Positions 63,461-64,000 of a DNA stretch of 64,000 nucleotides are shown one piece after another. A program made the translations under genes and the position numbers. How positions within the stretch are numbered: the stretch's first letter is position 1; every line of letters begins with the position of its first letter. The notes under the pieces are model-generated. The model was not told where the DNA came from, made no database searches, and saw nothing but the letters and a program-made list of their open reading frames with translations. The DNA is from Micromonospora marina (lineage in GTDB: Bacteria > Actinomycetota > Actinomycetes > Mycobacteriales > Micromonosporaceae): positions 62,001-126,000 of the forward strand of contig NZ_FMCV01000003.1 in the NCBI RefSeq assembly GCF_900091565.1. Direction: 5' to 3'.

Positions 63461-64000
63461 CGGCCGACCTCCAGGACGAGATCCGGTCGCTCGGCGACCT
63501 TCAGCGTACGGGCGGTGCGCAGCCCGTCGCGGTAGTCGATCTCGTGGATGACCTGGCCCTCCGGATCGGCCAGGTAGGCGCGGTCGGCGTCCAGCGTCAG
63601 GCCGGTGGCACGCAGCGGCTTCTGGGCGAGGACCTTGCCGGTCCCGAGGTCGTAGCTGATCAGCGTGTCGGAGGCGTCGAGGGCGAGCACCGTGCTGCCG
63701 TCCGCCGGTGACGCGGCGGCCACCAGGTCGCGGCCGGTGGCCGGCACGTACCGCAGGGTGGCCTTGGCGGCGTTCACCGACCAGATGCCGGTGCGGTCCG
63801 CCACCGCGGCCTCGTTGCTGCGCGGCCGGTAGCCGAACCCGCCCGGCGGGACCGGTGTGCGCGGGGAGGCAAGCACCCTGGCGGTCAGCTTGTCGCCCTC
63901 CTGCTTGATCCGGACGATGCTGTCCTCACACGCGATCACCGCGCCGCCACGCAGGACGGCCCACCCGCGGGGCGCCGCGCAGGGCGCCTCGAAGGCGCCG
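63457..64000 (-). CDS. Probable secreted beta-propeller protein of the azt locus, N-terminus outside the window
   Basis: The frame is open to the window edge, giving at least 181 residues. It shows repeated propeller-like blades (TLRYVPATGRDLVAAA, TVLALDASDTLISYDLGTGK, GLTLDADRAYLADPEGQVI). This resembles the repeat style of AztD without clear identity. A GTG at 63939 could start a shorter protein, but coding continues upstream of it. It is co-transcribed with aztC. Confidence 0.65.
   Translation of the reverse strand, partial: GAFEAPCAAPRGWAVLRGGAVIACEDSIVRIKQEGDKLTARVLASPRTPVPPGGFGYRPRSNEAAVADRTGIWSVNAAKATLRYVPATGRDLVAAASPADGSTVLALDASDTLISYDLGTGKVLAQKPLRATGLTLDADRAYLADPEGQVIHEIDYRDGLRTARTLKVAERPDLVLEVGR

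Overview
The window is very GC-rich actinobacterial DNA with strong third-position GC, GTG/TTG starts, tightly overlapping genes (ATGA, GTGA, TGATG), Tat and lipoprotein signals, and a CmtR-type metal sensor. The gene set fits a soil or plant-associated Micromonosporaceae (Micromonospora-like) chromosome; this placement is inferred from gene content. I saw no rRNA, tRNA, transposase, phage gene or CRISPR array.

Region 1 (about 0.2-22.5 kb) is a catabolic island built around a bacterial microcompartment (BMC). An operon at 12.3-22.5 kb carries a two-subunit 2-aminophenol 1,6-dioxygenase (catalytic AmnB-like, non-catalytic AmnA-like), two hexameric shell proteins (BMC-H), one pentameric vertex protein (BMC-P), and the full lower meta-cleavage route: semialdehyde dehydrogenase, hydratase, acylating acetaldehyde dehydrogenase, aldolase, oxalocrotonate decarboxylase and 2-aminomuconate deaminase (RidA family). 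Together they would take 2-aminophenol to pyruvate and acetyl-CoA with toxic aldehydes kept inside the shell. This matches the actinobacterial 'ARO' BMC type known from the literature (recalled, not looked up). Upstream lies a possible substrate-supply module: a nitrate/taurine-type ABC importer, HyuA and HyuB, an acyl-CoA ligase, a fumarase-superfamily lyase, a crotonase, a ThDP enzyme, a MaoC hydratase and an IclR regulator. A 12-bp operator half-site is identical in front of the importer and in the IclR/hyuB promoter, so the two halves look like one regulon.

Region 2 (22.5-26.2 kb) has a TetR regulator divergent from an AlkB alkane monooxygenase, a strong bidirectional terminator, and a secreted subtilisin-like protease with a P-domain.

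Region 3 (26.9-38.1 kb) is a carbohydrate locus: a secreted PQQ-type sugar dehydrogenase with PKD and CBM6-like modules, a ThuA/DUF1080/CBM6 protein, then a ROK regulator, a ribose-type sugar ABC importer and a Gfo/Idh/MocA oxidoreductase.

Region 4 (38.7-46.0 kb) is an ebo-type operon of seven overlapping genes (inositol-phosphate-synthase-like cyclase, UbiA-like EboC, TIM-barrel isomerase, EboA, TatD-like EboB, EboE, phosphodiesterase EboF). Its product is unknown.

Region 5 (46.3-64 kb) looks like a zinc-homeostasis island. A five-gene operon (PLP decarboxylase fold, rhodanese-fused cysteine-synthase-like enzyme, SufS-like desulfurase, two ATP-grasp ligases) faces an Opp/Nik-type ABC importer, which is divergent from an MFS exporter. 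A CmtR sensor with a CDF exporter follows, then the zinc genes aztC and aztD. Zur-box-like sequences lie before the biosynthetic operon (46270), in the importer/exporter promoter (58345) and before aztD (62486). I infer an undescribed NRPS-independent zinc metallophore, made, exported and re-imported under Zur control; this is the most novel candidate in the window.
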